DNA of 64,000 bases from Bacteroidota bacterium (GCA_023387965.1 JAEWHE010000001.1:1-64000), one strand, 5' to 3'. Shown: positions 17,331 through 26,800, counted from the stretch's first letter. Notes: generated from the sequence alone by a model not told the origin. Numbers and translations are program-made.

Positions 17331-17906
17331 ATGGGATTTGATTGGAGAGAAATTTTCACGGTAAGTATGGTGCTTTTTGCGGTAATTGATATCGTGGGAA
17401 GCATTCCGATTATTGTGGATTTGCGCTCTAAAGTAGGTTATATTCAGTCGGAAAAAGCGTCGATTGTGGCTTGTGTAATTATGATCGCATTTCTTTTTGT
17501 GGGAGAAGAAATCTTGAAATTAATTGGGATAAACGCCAGTTCGTTTGCGGTTGCCGGTTCATTTGTGCTTTTCTTCTTGGCTTTAGAGATGATTTTGGGA
17601 ATCAGGTTATACAAAGAAGATAATCCGAGTACGGCGTCAATTGTGCCAATTGCATTTCCTTTGATCGCTGGAGCAGGAACGATGACAACAATTTTGTCAC
17701 TTCGTGCAGAATATGAAAAAATCAATATTATTATGGCCATCATCATCAATATTGTGGTGGTTTATGCGGTTTTAAAATCTTCGTCAAAAATCGAAAAAAT
17801 CTTAGGCGATAACGGTCTTGGAGTAATCAGAAAAATATTTGGGGTAATTCTCTTAGCTATTGCTGTTAAATTATTTGGCGCCAATGTTAAAGGGCTTTTC
17901 ATATAA
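17331..17906 (+). CDS. MarC family integral membrane protein
   Basis: A 191-residue protein with six predicted membrane helices. FAVIDIVGSIPIIVDL in helix 1 and the loop IVPIAFPLIAGAGTMTTIL are the two conserved family signatures (the second resembles the PLxxGPG/AGPG motif). MarC proteins are inner-membrane proteins of unknown transport activity; the old link to multiple antibiotic resistance was not supported by later work. A promoter-like box TAATTTTG lies upstream. The following small membrane gene begins 52 bases downstream on the same strand. Confidence 0.88.
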   Translation: MGFDWREIFTVSMVLFAVIDIVGSIPIIVDLRSKVGYIQSEKASIVACVIMIAFLFVGEEILKLIGINASSFAVAGSFVLFFLALEMILGIRLYKEDNPSTASIVPIAFPLIAGAGTMTTILSLRAEYEKINIIMAIIINIVVVYAVLKSSSKIEKILGDNGLGVIRKIFGVILLAIAVKLFGANVKGLFI

Positions 17907-17958
17907 TTACAAAATTCTTAGTTTTACACACTAAATCAAAGACAACCCATCTTTAAGC

Positions 17959-18153
17959 ATGAAAATTTTTACTTACATATTAATTGCCATTGCCCTCGCT
18001 CTTATTATTTTCAACATCACAATTTTAGATTTCGACCATCTTTTTGAAGGTGATAGTTTGGTAGGATTAATTGGGATTGCGGCTTCTTTGTGCGCTATTT
18101 TTATCTTACTGATTTTTAGAATGTCGAAAATGATTGAAGAAAAATCTAAATAA
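17959..18153 (+). CDS. Small two-helix membrane protein, function unknown
   Basis: A 64-residue protein with two hydrophobic helices (about 3-22 and 34-54) joined by an acidic loop DFDHLFEGDS, and a basic/acidic tail. I do not recognise a family. It ends one base before the start of the FAD-binding protein gene, so the two are almost certainly co-transcribed; the membrane protein could anchor or partner the oxidoreductase, which is inference from position only. Confidence 0.7.
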   Translation: MKIFTYILIAIALALIIFNITILDFDHLFEGDSLVGLIGIAASLCAIFILLIFRMSKMIEEKSK

Positions 18154-18154
18154 A

Positions 18155-18763
18155 ATGTTTGATGTTTTAATCATCGGAGGCGGAGTTGCCGGCATGTCTT
18201 GTGCCTTAGTGTTAGGTTCTGCTCACACGAAAATTTTTGCAGCTGATAAAAAAATCGGAATTTTCACGCATCAAAAATCTTCTAATTTACAAGACGCACT
18301 TTTCAATAACGCTTACGGAGTTCCTGCCGGAAAATTAGGTTCGGAATTATTGGAAGAAAGTAAAGTTCAATTGGCAGGAATGTATCCTCATGTTCAGCAG
18401 ATTGAAAACGAAAAAGTGATGAAGGTGGAAGGCAATTATCCAAATTTTACCGTTATCACTAACAAAAATTCTTATCAAACAAAAAATATTGTGGTTGCAA
18501 TTAATGCTTCCAATACTTTTGCGATTGAAGGTTTGACGCAATATGTGATTCCTCACGGAAAAATGATTCCGGAGAAAAACAGAATTCAGCTAATCAATAA
18601 CGATCATTTAGTTACCGAAGGAATTTTTGTTGCCGGAACGCTTGCCGGACACCGAAGTCAACTTTCCATTGCAGCCGGAAGTGGTGCCGCTGTCGCTACC
18701 GATATTTTAACAATTTGGAATGATGGCAAGCATTCACAACATCACGATAGCGTTAGAAAATAA
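18155..18763 (+). CDS. Short FAD-dependent oxidoreductase (thioredoxin-reductase-like, lacking the NADPH domain)
   Basis: A 202-residue protein. FDVLIIGGGVAGMSCALVLG at the N-terminus is the dinucleotide-binding GxGxxG fold; GIFVAGTLAGHRSQLSIAAG near the C-terminus is the second FAD-contacting motif of the thioredoxin-reductase fold. Between them there is no second nucleotide-binding domain and no CxxC, so it is about 100 residues shorter than a true thioredoxin reductase (~310). It probably binds FAD but must take electrons differently, or the flavin has another role. Start at ATG 18155; the frame's earlier start would overlap the upstream gene. Confidence 0.78.
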   Translation: MFDVLIIGGGVAGMSCALVLGSAHTKIFAADKKIGIFTHQKSSNLQDALFNNAYGVPAGKLGSELLEESKVQLAGMYPHVQQIENEKVMKVEGNYPNFTVITNKNSYQTKNIVVAINASNTFAIEGLTQYVIPHGKMIPEKNRIQLINNDHLVTEGIFVAGTLAGHRSQLSIAAGSGAAVATDILTIWNDGKHSQHHDSVRK

Positions 18764-18836
18764 ATAGCCACGTTTTTTGTTATTCTATCCAACAAAATTT
18801 TCATATTTTGTTTGTTCCGCTAAACAAAAGCTATTT

Positions 18837-20414
18837 TTATTTTTGTTCCAAAACTTTTTTCACCATTGCATCTTCCTGCAAAGTGATTTCGAAATAACGC
18901 TTATCATCAAAAAGCTGACGGGCAAATTCTGCGGCTAAATAACGTTTCACCAAAGGTTTGGCGTGATTTAAATTGAGCAGGACCGCATTTTTCACCAAAT
19001 ATTTTTGGAAGTTATTAAAGTACAAATCCGTTTCATTTAATTTTTTTTGAAAAGCCTCAAATGACAATCCTTTAAAAGCAGTGCGGTTTTTTTCGAGTTC
19101 TTCAAAAGCGAAGTAACCTACCAAACCTGACTGCATTAAATACGCAATGGCTTCATCGCCATGTTCCACTTCTAACGGCACAAAAATATCCGGAACAATT
19201 CCGCCGCCGCCGTAAACGATTCTGCCGGAAGGCGTTTTAAATTTTAGTGTATCCGCCACTTTTATACTATCGGATTCATACAATTCGCCACTTTCGAAGC
19301 GTTTTTCAAAATCTTTAAAATATTCTTCGCTGCCTTTTTCATACGATTTTTGGATGGATCTTCCAGTTGGCGTATAATATCTGGCAACGGTTAATCGCAC
19401 GGCAGAACCATCGCCCAAAGGCATTTCGCGTTGTACTAATCCTTTCCCGAAAGATCTTCGTCCCACAACCAAACCGCGATCGTGATCTTGAATAGCTCCT
19501 GCAAAAATTTCGCTGGCAGAAGCACTGTTTTCGTTGATTAGCACGTAAATTTTTCCCGTTTCAAAAATACCATCTGAAGTTGCATAGGTTTTATCGATAT
19601 TTCCCTTTTTATTTTTGGTGAAAACCACTAATAAATCATCTTTTAAAAATTCATCGGCCATATCAATTGCCTGGTCGAGGTAACCGCCACCATTATCACG
19701 CAAATCAACAACCATAGTTTTTGCGCCTTTTTTTTGCAAAGATTCTAATCCGGTTTTAAATTCTTTGTAAGTGGTTTCGGCAAAACGATTGACCTTGATG
19801 TAACCGGTTTTTGGGTTAAGCATCACGGCAACATCCACACTTTTAATGGGAATGATGTCACGCGTGAGTTTAAGTTTTAATTTTTTGTTGACACTTTTGC
19901 GGTAAACGGTTAGTTCCACATCACTTCCGGCTTCGCCACGAAGTTTAGCGAATAGCGTATCATTAGATATTTTTTTTCCAAAAAGTTTATGATTTCCCGC
20001 ATATAAAATTCTGTCGCCCGATTGAATTCCGGCTTTTGCGGCAGGACCATTTTCGATGGCTTTAATTACAGCAACCGAATCTTTGTACACATAAAAATTA
20101 ACGCCAATTCCAACAAAATCACCTTTCATGGATTGCGAAACGTGGTCAAATTCGTTTTTGGCAATGTAAACCGAATGTGGATCGAGCTTGTCTAAAATTC
20201 CGGTAACGGTTAAATCTACAATAGAATCGGTATTGATATCGTCAACATATTCCCGATCGATAAAATCAAGAAGTTTGTTGAGTTTATTTTTAGAATTAGT
20301 ACGAGAAAAAGCAACGCCTTGTGTAGGAAAATTGAGCATTCCACCCAAAATTACTCCAACGGCAAGTGCGGTGAAAATAATGATAGGAAGGTATATTTTG
20401 CTCTTATTTTTCAT
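18837..20414 (-). CDS. S41 family C-terminal processing peptidase
   Basis: A 525-residue protein with an N-terminal membrane anchor or signal (IYLPIIIFTALAVGVILGG), a PDZ domain (about 85-165, GVNFYVYKDSVAVIKAIENG and GIQSGDRILYAG), and the S41 protease core with DLRDNGGGYLDQAIDMADEF, then NENSASASEIFAGAI carrying the catalytic Ser and GRRSFGKGLVQ carrying the catalytic Lys. A ~120-residue C-terminal helical extension follows. It cleaves C-terminal regions of periplasmic substrates. Its start overlaps the dCMP deaminase stop by 11 bases, so the two are translationally linked. Confidence 0.93.
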   Translation of the reverse strand: MKNKSKIYLPIIIFTALAVGVILGGMLNFPTQGVAFSRTNSKNKLNKLLDFIDREYVDDINTDSIVDLTVTGILDKLDPHSVYIAKNEFDHVSQSMKGDFVGIGVNFYVYKDSVAVIKAIENGPAAKAGIQSGDRILYAGNHKLFGKKISNDTLFAKLRGEAGSDVELTVYRKSVNKKLKLKLTRDIIPIKSVDVAVMLNPKTGYIKVNRFAETTYKEFKTGLESLQKKGAKTMVVDLRDNGGGYLDQAIDMADEFLKDDLLVVFTKNKKGNIDKTYATSDGIFETGKIYVLINENSASASEIFAGAIQDHDRGLVVGRRSFGKGLVQREMPLGDGSAVRLTVARYYTPTGRSIQKSYEKGSEEYFKDFEKRFESGELYESDSIKVADTLKFKTPSGRIVYGGGGIVPDIFVPLEVEHGDEAIAYLMQSGLVGYFAFEELEKNRTAFKGLSFEAFQKKLNETDLYFNNFQKYLVKNAVLLNLNHAKPLVKRYLAAEFARQLFDDKRYFEITLQEDAMVKKVLEQK

Positions 20415-20844
20415 TGATTTCAGTTTCGGGAATTTGTACTACTTCAACGCCAGCATCTTTTAAAAATTGTATGCCAGACAAGTCTTTATAACCTTCTTGA
20501 AAAACCACACGTTTAATTCCGGATTGGTGAATGAGTTTGCTGCATTCTTTGCAAGGCGAAAGTGTAATGTACAAGGTTGCGTTTTCGCAAGATTGTGTGG
20601 AACCGGCTACTTTTAAAATGGCGTTGGCTTCGGCGTGCAAAACGTACCAAAGTGTGAGTCCGTTGGCGTCTTCGCAGCAATTTTCAAAACCGGATGGGGT
20701 TCCGTTATAACCGTCAGAGATAATCATACGGTCTTTCACGATGATGGCACCAACTTTCTTGCGTTGGCAATAGGACAACCGGCTCCATTCCTTGGCAATT
20801 CTGAGGTAGGCTTTGTCGTATTTATTGAGTTTGTTTTGTTCCAT
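20404..20844 (-). CDS. dCMP deaminase family protein
   Basis: A 146-residue cytidine/deoxycytidylate deaminase-fold enzyme. HAEANAIL supplies the zinc His and catalytic Glu; SPCKECSKLIHQSGI supplies the two zinc cysteines. NGTPSGFENCCED, upstream of the HAE motif, is typical of deoxycytidylate deaminases, which make dUMP for dTMP synthesis. It is the first gene of a two-gene unit with the S41 protease, a pairing I recall from other Flavobacteriia. Confidence 0.9.
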   Translation of the reverse strand: MEQNKLNKYDKAYLRIAKEWSRLSYCQRKKVGAIIVKDRMIISDGYNGTPSGFENCCEDANGLTLWYVLHAEANAILKVAGSTQSCENATLYITLSPCKECSKLIHQSGIKRVVFQEGYKDLSGIQFLKDAGVEVVQIPETEINEK

Positions 20845-20875
20845 AAGTTTACAAGTATGCGGAAAATTTTTCTAA

Positions 20876-20985
20876 TAGCCCTGATTGAGCCGATATCCTT
20901 TTTGTTTTTGGCAAAAAACAAAAAGATAAAGGCGAAAGCAGGAACATGGATAGCTGAAAATGCCCGTGCCTTTTGCTTCTAAAAA
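20876..20985 (+). repeat. Modular intergenic element, copy 2 (poly-T/A core)
   Basis: TAGCCCTGATTGAG begins the 5' arm; ATCCTTTTTG pairs with CAAAAAGAT around a TTTTTGGCAAAAAA core. The 3' arm has AAAGCAGGAA and ends TTGCTTCTAAAAAAA, giving the outer CCTG/CAGG stem. An extra 3' segment, CTGAAAATGCCCG, is shared with copy 4. It lies between queD and the dCMP deaminase gene, opposite to their direction. Confidence 0.75.
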
Positions 20986-20988
20986 AAA

Positions 20989-21441
20989 TTATTCGTTGTC
21001 GCTCTGAAACCATTCTGCAAACGAGGTTTCGGTTTCTTGAAGGCGAAGCGAATGCAGGTTGATGGTTTTTGGAAGGCGGTTTTTTATTTTTTGGGCAAAA
21101 TCGATGACCATGTTTTCGCTTGTGGGCTGATAATCAACGAGAATGACGTGGTGGTTTCGGGTTTTGAGTTCGTTGGCAAGTTCTACGTGTGGCGTGTTTT
21201 GGTTAAAAACGGTGGCGTGGTCAAAGACATCCACGATTTCTTCTTTTACGATTTTTTTGAGGTCCGAAAAATCGATCACCATGCCAAATTTTACATTTTC
21301 GGGGTCGTTGATTGGGGTTCCGATTACGGTAACGGAAAGTTTATAGCTATGGCCGTGGACGTTTTTACATTTTCCGTCGTAGCCGTAAAGTGCGTGTCCG
21401 GTTTCAAAACTGAATTGTTTGGTAATCCTGATTTTGCTCAT
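20989..21441 (-). CDS. queD: 6-carboxy-5,6,7,8-tetrahydropterin synthase (QueD/PTPS family)
   Basis: A 150-residue protein. FSFETGHAL and CKNVHGHSYKL provide the zinc histidines and catalytic cysteine of the 6-pyruvoyl-tetrahydropterin synthase fold; MVIDFSDLKK, FDHATVFN and PTSENMVI are further family motifs, and LQETETSFAEW supplies the pterin-binding Glu. It converts 7,8-dihydroneopterin triphosphate to carboxytetrahydropterin for queuosine. No other queuosine genes are nearby. Its promoter box overlaps the stop codon of the upstream enoyl-CoA hydratase gene. Confidence 0.9.
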   Translation of the reverse strand: MSKIRITKQFSFETGHALYGYDGKCKNVHGHSYKLSVTVIGTPINDPENVKFGMVIDFSDLKKIVKEEIVDVFDHATVFNQNTPHVELANELKTRNHHVILVDYQPTSENMVIDFAQKIKNRLPKTINLHSLRLQETETSFAEWFQSDNE

Positions 21442-21455
21442 GGTAATTTTTGGTG

Positions 21456-21463
21456 CAAATTTA
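21456..21463 (-). promoter_or_regulatory. Bacteroidota -7 box for queD
   Basis: The minus strand reads TAAATTTG, a full TAnnTTTG match, 14 bases ahead of the queD ATG. It overlaps the last codon of the preceding gene, suggesting queD can be expressed independently. Confidence 0.5.
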
Positions 21464-22228
21464 GTTTTTCTTGAATTGATTTAGAGCATTTCGGCTAAAA
21501 TCTGAAAGGATGAGTTTGCCGGAAATGGCAGCTCTTTCGTATAATAAATGGTCCCAATGTTCGGTGTTTTGCCAAAGAATTTTTTTGTTTTCAGACACTG
21601 CTTCGGGATTGTAGGACGACATTTGGGTAAGATATTGGTGGAGATTTTCGTCCATTTCTTCGACGGTTTCGAAAATTTTATTGTACAATTTATTTTCAAA
21701 AGCCCACGAAGCCGATTTCCATTCGGTAGGATCGAGAGCTAATTGTGACATGGCGGTTTGCCCAATTTTTTTCGAAACGGCGGGCTCAATCACAAACGGA
21801 CCGATGCCAATGGCAATTTCCGAAAGCTTCACGGCGGCGTTTTTTGTGGCAAAATTAAAGTCGCAAGCGGAAGCCAAACCAACGCCACCACCAACGGTTT
21901 TACCGTGAATTCTACCAATAATTAATTTCGGGCATTTTCTCATGGCGTTGATAACATTAGCAAAACCTGAGAAAAAACTCGTGGCTTCCACTAAATTTGA
22001 AACGGCAAGCAGTTCGTCAAAGGAAGCTCCGGCACAAAAAGCACCATTGCCTTCGCTTTTGAGTAAAATTAAATTGACATCCGGATTTTTCCCTAGACCT
22101 TCGAAAGAGCGCGTCAACTTTGCCAATAATGCTGAAGGAAAGGAATTTCCAGAGGGATGACTGAACGTAATTTGCGCAATGCTGTTGTTAATTTTTACTT
22201 GAATTGTACCGTTTTGCGGAGTTTCCAT
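21461..22228 (-). CDS. Enoyl-CoA hydratase/isomerase family protein
   Basis: A 255-residue crotonase-fold protein. NGAFCAGASFDELLA forms part of the CoA and oxyanion region, and GRIHGKTVGGGVGLASACDFNFA is the second oxyanion-hole motif; the C-terminal helices follow normally. Acidic catalytic positions could be the Glu in the KLSEIAIGIGP region, but the precise reaction cannot be assigned. I chose ATG 22228: the longer frame runs back through the tRNA gene, and a TATCTTTA box on the minus strand (22246-22253) lies just before this start, downstream of the alternative ATG at 22258. Confidence 0.88.
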   Translation of the reverse strand: METPQNGTIQVKINNSIAQITFSHPSGNSFPSALLAKLTRSFEGLGKNPDVNLILLKSEGNGAFCAGASFDELLAVSNLVEATSFFSGFANVINAMRKCPKLIIGRIHGKTVGGGVGLASACDFNFATKNAAVKLSEIAIGIGPFVIEPAVSKKIGQTAMSQLALDPTEWKSASWAFENKLYNKIFETVEEMDENLHQYLTQMSSYNPEAVSENKKILWQNTEHWDHLLYERAAISGKLILSDFSRNALNQFKKN

Positions 22229-22333
22229 AGGCGTGAATTTAGCTGTAAAGATACCCATTTTGAAAAAATTTTCGATATTGAATTTTAAATTTGGAATTTG
22301 ATTTATTATTGACTTTATTTGCCATGAATTATT

Positions 22334-22407
22334 GGGGATGTAGCTCAGTTGGCTAGAGCGTTTGGCTGGCAGCCAAAAGGTCGTGGGTTCGAGCCCCATC
22401 TTCTCCA
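22334..22407 (+). tRNA. tRNA-Ala (anticodon GGC)
   Basis: A 74-base cloverleaf: acceptor GGGGATG/CTTCTCC with the G3:U70 wobble that is the alanine identity element, D-arm GCTC/GAGC, anticodon stem TTTGG/CCAAA with loop CTGGCAG (anticodon GGC), T-arm GTGGG/CCCAT with loop TTCGAGC, discriminator A. There is one T:T mismatch at acceptor pair 6-67. The 3' CCA is not encoded (CAA follows). A terminator hairpin begins five bases downstream. Confidence 0.96.
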
Positions 22408-22411
22408 CAAG

Positions 22412-22437
22412 AAAGATTGCGAAGGCAATCTTTTTTT
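22412..22437 (+). terminator. Terminator of tRNA-Ala
   Basis: AAGATTGC, loop GAAG, GCAATCTT followed by a T run form a compact intrinsic terminator directly after the tRNA. Confidence 0.88.
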
Positions 22438-22468
22438 GTTTAAAATTTTTTTAAAACTTCCCCTCCCC

Positions 22469-23005
22469 ATGAAAAAAATTGTCTTTTTTTTACTGACTTC
22501 TGTTTCGCTTTTTGCACAAACTGATGATAGCCAATTGACTGAAAATTTTGCCAAAGTAAACTTAGGTCTTCATGGTTTGGACGCCTCGTATGAATGGGCT
22601 TTGAGCGATCATTTTGTATGGGAAAATTCCGTGGGATTCGGAATGGGAATGGCGGTTGGCAACAGTGCGGTAGAATATACTTTTAACTTTGCCGATCCGG
22701 CTTTGTATGCAAAATCGGAGATGAAGTATTTTTATAATTTGGAAAAACGCCAAAATAAAGGCAAAAATATTTCGAACAACGGCGGAAATTATGTTGGAAT
22801 ACAAACCAAATATAGTTTTGGGACAGATGCTTTTCGACTCAATAAAGCGTTACTTTCTGAAGTGCATTGGGGAATTCAACGAAGTTTAGGCGGAAATTTT
22901 TCTTTCAACACGCATATAGGTTTGGGTTACGTGAGGGATTATGAACTGGAAAACGGCGGATTTTCGCCAACGTTTAAATTGAGTTTTTCTTACGCGATTT
23001 TTTAG
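22469..23005 (+). CDS. Small outer-membrane beta-barrel-type protein, function unknown
   Basis: A 178-residue protein with a signal peptide (MKKIVFFLLTSVSLFAQ) and alternating strands ending in an aromatic C-terminus (FKLSFSYAIF), as in small outer-membrane barrels. I see no family signature. I chose ATG 22469 because the longer frame from 22349 would be encoded by the tRNA. It is followed by dispersed-element copy 3. Confidence 0.72.
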   Translation: MKKIVFFLLTSVSLFAQTDDSQLTENFAKVNLGLHGLDASYEWALSDHFVWENSVGFGMGMAVGNSAVEYTFNFADPALYAKSEMKYFYNLEKRQNKGKNISNNGGNYVGIQTKYSFGTDAFRLNKALLSEVHWGIQRSLGGNFSFNTHIGLGYVRDYELENGGFSPTFKLSFSYAIF

Positions 23006-23074
23006 AGAATTTTGATTGAGAATACTGATGTAGCGGCTTTTTAGGTCGCTATTTTTTTTGGAACGTGATTTTTT

Positions 23075-23214
23075 GCAGGGTTTGCGTGAGGGATGGAAGC
23101 GGCATCCTTTTATTGATTACCTCGGGTTTTAACCCGAAGGGAATTAATAAAAGATAAAGCGGACAGCCCGACGTATTGCTTCCCGACACTTCGGGGAAGC
23201 AATACGGCACGCCC
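23075..23214 (+). repeat. Modular intergenic element, copy 3 (core type A, diverged arms)
   Basis: GCAGGGTTT begins it, as in copy 7. ATCCTTTTATT pairs with AATAAAAGAT; the core is a hairpin with CTCGGGTT/AACCCG around TTTT (23120-23140). Beyond it AGCGGACAGCCC matches the family's 3' arm, then an extra hairpin follows with CGTATTGCTTCCC pairing with GGGGAAGCAATACGG. The 5' arm reads GCGTGAGGGAT instead of TAGCCCNGAT, yet GGG/CCC still pair and GCGTG can pair with CACGC at 23207. Confidence 0.65.
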
Positions 23215-23230
23215 AAAATATTTTTCATAA

Positions 23231-23258
23231 AAAAAAGCGACTTGTCCGGTCGCTTTTA
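23231..23258 (-). terminator. Terminator of the repeat lipoprotein gene
   Basis: Read on the minus strand, AAAAGCGAC and GTCGCTTTTTTT flank a seven-base loop. It lies 21 bases after the stop codon. Confidence 0.8.
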
Positions 23259-23278
23259 CTATTTGAGGAAAAAAAATG

Positions 23279-23758
23279 TTAGTTTGTGGCTGCTGGTGCT
23301 GAAGCTAACGGGGCTCCAACGGCGATGTCGCAACGGTGTCCGGGTTGTCCGTGTGGCGGATTCATTCCGGGAGCAACTTGCGTGGGTTGTTGTACTACTT
23401 GTGGTGCAGGTTGCGGTTGAACCGGTTGTGGAGTGGGTTGTGCAGCTGGTTTTTGTGCTGGTGCAGAATTTAGCGGAGCTCCAACAGCAATGTCGCAACG
23501 GTGTCCGGGTTGTCCATGTGGCGGATTCATTCCTGGTGCGGTCGTTGTGGTTTGAGCTTGTGCCGGAACTTGTGTTGGCGTTTGCGTTACTGCTGGTGCG
23601 GCTTCGGTAGGTTGTTGAAAAAATTCTTGGTTTTCTTGTACCGAAATATTTTCTGCGTTTTCTGTTACGGGAAGGCTTTCTTGCGGTTTCAATTCTTGTT
23701 TGCAAGAAGCGAAAAATGCTGCTGATAGAAGCGCGATAGTAGCTATTTTAGTTTTCAT
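23279..23758 (-). CDS. Proline/glutamine-rich lipoprotein with a duplicated GMNPPHGQPGHRCD motif
   Basis: A 159-residue protein. The signal peptide ends in FASC, a lipobox, so Cys19 is predicted to be lipidated. The rest is low-complexity Pro, Gln, Ala and Thr, apart from two near-identical blocks, GMNPPHGQPGHRCDIAVGAP, at about residues 75-95 and 130-150. Each block has conserved His, His and Cys, which could bind metal or haem. I recall this block as common in short Bacteroidota lipoproteins, without a known function. A terminator and a good promoter bracket the gene as a single unit. Confidence 0.78.
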   Translation of the reverse strand: MKTKIATIALLSAAFFASCKQELKPQESLPVTENAENISVQENQEFFQQPTEAAPAVTQTPTQVPAQAQTTTTAPGMNPPHGQPGHRCDIAVGAPLNSAPAQKPAAQPTPQPVQPQPAPQVVQQPTQVAPGMNPPHGQPGHRCDIAVGAPLASAPAATN

Positions 23759-23778
23759 TTTTTAAATTTTGTAATTGC

Positions 23779-23806
23779 CAAATATAGACAATTAATTGAA
23801 CATCAA
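23779..23806 (-). promoter_or_regulatory. Bacteroidota promoter for the repeat lipoprotein
   Basis: On the minus strand TTG (23806-23804) and TATATTTG (23786-23779) are separated by 17 bases, fitting the family consensus. ATG 23758 follows after 20 bases. Confidence 0.55.
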
Positions 23807-23808
23807 TG

Positions 23809-26800
23809 TTAAAAATAGGCTCGCAATTGAATGTTTCCGGTGTGAATGGCTTTGAAATCTTCGCTTTTTCGTCCTTCGTAATTGACATTTACGTCTAAAA
23901 ATTGGGTAAGATTTTTTTGCAAAAGCAATCGCCAAGTAAGGTTTTGACCAGGTTGCAATCCTTCGAGCATTTGATAGGCAACTGCCGAAAGTGTGTTTCC
24001 GGTGAAATTATTTTTGAAAAGGGAAAATTCGCCGTTCATGGAAAATTTCTTTTCGGAATTGAGGGTGAAAGACGTGCCGATTCGGTGTTGGGTTAAGGTT
24101 TCGAGGTCGCCAATTTCATTTTTTTTGTTTTGAAATTCATAAAACAAATCCCAACTGGTGTTTTTTGAAAATAAATAAGAAATTTTTGGCGCCAACTGAT
24201 ACGATTGAATTTTGAAATTTTTGCTTCCATAATTCTCCGAAGTTAGTGTTGACGTGGTTTCGCTTACATTTAATCCCAACAACCATGATTGTTTAAGCAG
24301 ATGTAAATATTGCAATTGGTTGGCATTATTTTCGGTTTCTTGTGAACCAACCGACAACAAATTTCGCACGCGGTTTTTCAAAAAGGTATAAGTAATGGAG
24401 TGTTTTTGCTTGCCGCGATTGTAAAATAAACTGTTTCGCAAGCTGTAATTGAGCCCGAGCAAACCGTCTTCTTTTCCGGAAAAAGGATTGAGGTCGAAAT
24501 TGTCATTGCGGAAGATTTTTCGGTCAATGAGAAACGAAGTTTGGTTGTAGAAATAGGACAATATTTTTTTGAAACCTTTGTCGTTTTGCCATTGCAATGG
24601 ATTGATATTTAATGCGGTAGAAAATTTATTTTGATGTGTTTTGACAAAAATTTGATTTGGCAAAAAGATTCTTACAAACTTTGCTTGGTCGCTAAATTGT
24701 GCTACTTCAAATTCTTCTAACTCCTGAATTCCGTTGCCGTTATAATCAATCCAAGTGTAAACGCCTCGTCCGGGTTCTACCTCGAGATAGGTAAATTCTT
24801 GTTGGGCAATAGTTCCTGAAGTGGTTTCGTAAGCCGAAGAAATTTGCAACAATTGATTAAAAAATCGGTCATTGTACAAAATTCTAGAATTTAATGAAGG
24901 TTCGTTTGGCTGATTGTTTTCGAAAACCAAATTTCTGGAATTGACAAAAACCGAAAGTTCTGACTGATCGGTTTTGAGCAATCTCGACTTTAAATAATAT
25001 GAATCGGAGGTGTTGACTTTTTGAATAATATTTCCTACCAAACTATCATTTGCTCTACGTAGATAGCCAATTTCCGCAAAAACTTTGGTACTATCGCCAC
25101 GCCCAAAAAATGCGCCATATTCGGTAAATTTTTGGCTTAACGCCGAAAAAAGCTGCGTGGATTTTATTTTTTCACGATTATTTTCATGGCGAAGTGAAGC
25201 GCCAATCCAGTTTTTTTGAAAATTGTATCGCGCTTGGTTTTGACTTCTGATAAATTGCGATTCGGCATAATTACTGTCACTTTTCAACGCGCTCGACTGA
25301 CTTAAAATAGTAAGATTTTTCAGTTTTAAATTGGTTTCAAAAATATGTCGTGTTCCCGAAAAACTTTCCGAAAAATCTAATTTCTCCAATTGGTATTTGG
25401 CTTGACCGTTTTCTTTTAGATTAAAATTTACACCAGCAATCAAAAGGGTTTGGTCGCCATTTGTGGCAGCAATATTCCAATCCCGATTAAATTCTATCGA
25501 GTACAAACGCTCGATGGTTTTGAATTCTTGTTGCACAAACTGAAAGTCGGCAAAAGCATCGATGGTAAATTTTTCGCGAGAAAATAATTGTTGCTTCGCA
25601 AAAAGTTTTGCCGCCAAACCTTTGTTGTCGTTGTCATCTTGACTCGAAAAAAGATTCAAATCATTATTGCTTACGCCAATTTCAAAATCAACCAGCGTTT
25701 TTTCGTCATTTTGGTATTTTCCCAAAACACTTGCCACCTGAATTTTCGTTGGTGCGATCAACCGAATTTGTGGCTCAAAATTTCCTTGCGGAATGCCATT
25801 TATTGGGGCAATGTAGTTGTAAATTTTGCCAACGGCAGCATTATTTGCCAAAATATAATTACCCTGATTTTGTCCCACAAGCGAAAATCGTACGTTGAAC
25901 AAAACATCCTCTGGATTGTTAGAATATTCAAAAGCTTCCACTCCGGAAACGATGGTTTTTTTGTACAAAATTTTATTTTCGGAAAAAGCATCTTCGTAAG
26001 CGGAAGGGGCGAACATCGCCGAAACATCGTCTCCGGCTTCCTTAAGAATTTGCACTTGTTCTGCCGAAAGACTTTGCTGCAAAGGTTGATTTTTCACGTC
26101 ATTTTCAGAATATAAATAACCCGCCAAACTCCAGTTTTTGTTCGTATGTTCGGCTCCTGCGTAAGTCACAAAACGCGTGAAATTTCTGTCAGAATATTGG
26201 TATTCAACGTTAATTCGCATTTCGGAAGTAATGGGAAATAAAGTGGTAAAAATAATTTCTCCGGCATTGTAATCAATCACATAATCGTTGTTTTCGCCTC
26301 GCGTGAGCAACACGCCATTTACGTAAACGCGTTCGCTTCCGGAAATCACCAAAACATACAATTCGCCGTTAGAACCGGTTAATTTATAAGGACCTTGATT
26401 GCCTTCCTGACCGGTAAAACTGCTTCGGGCATATTGACCTCGCACCAGTGCCGCCGAACCGAAAACATTGGTTTTATTTTCTTCGCCACCAAAGGTAAAA
26501 TTGGCGGCCAAACCTTGTACTTTTTTATTAAAATTCAAAAAACGGGATTTCCGGTTTTCGAGAAATAAATCACCGGCTCGAATGTTCCAGTTGTCAGAAA
26601 ATAATTCGATAAAAATTTGGTCAAACTCGTCTAATTTTTGCGAATAACCGCCTTCCTGCAACGGAATATTGCTGTCTTGAATGGAAGCCCGAAGCCCCAC
26701 TTTGTCCGAAATTTTTCCTGTAATTTGTAAATCTAAATTAGAATTAACTACCGCATTTTGGTTGTTTCCCACGGTAATTCCTCGCATGATGCTTCCGGAA

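Noticed and set aside
23176..23705. Long frames on both strands across the repeat lipoprotein
   Set aside because: They read the Pro/Gln-rich repeats in other frames. Only the minus frame 23279-23758 has a signal peptide, lipobox, promoter and terminator.
25588..26115. 175-aa plus-strand frame
   Set aside because: Antisense to the 1134-aa barrel gene, no coding-like composition and no regulatory signals.
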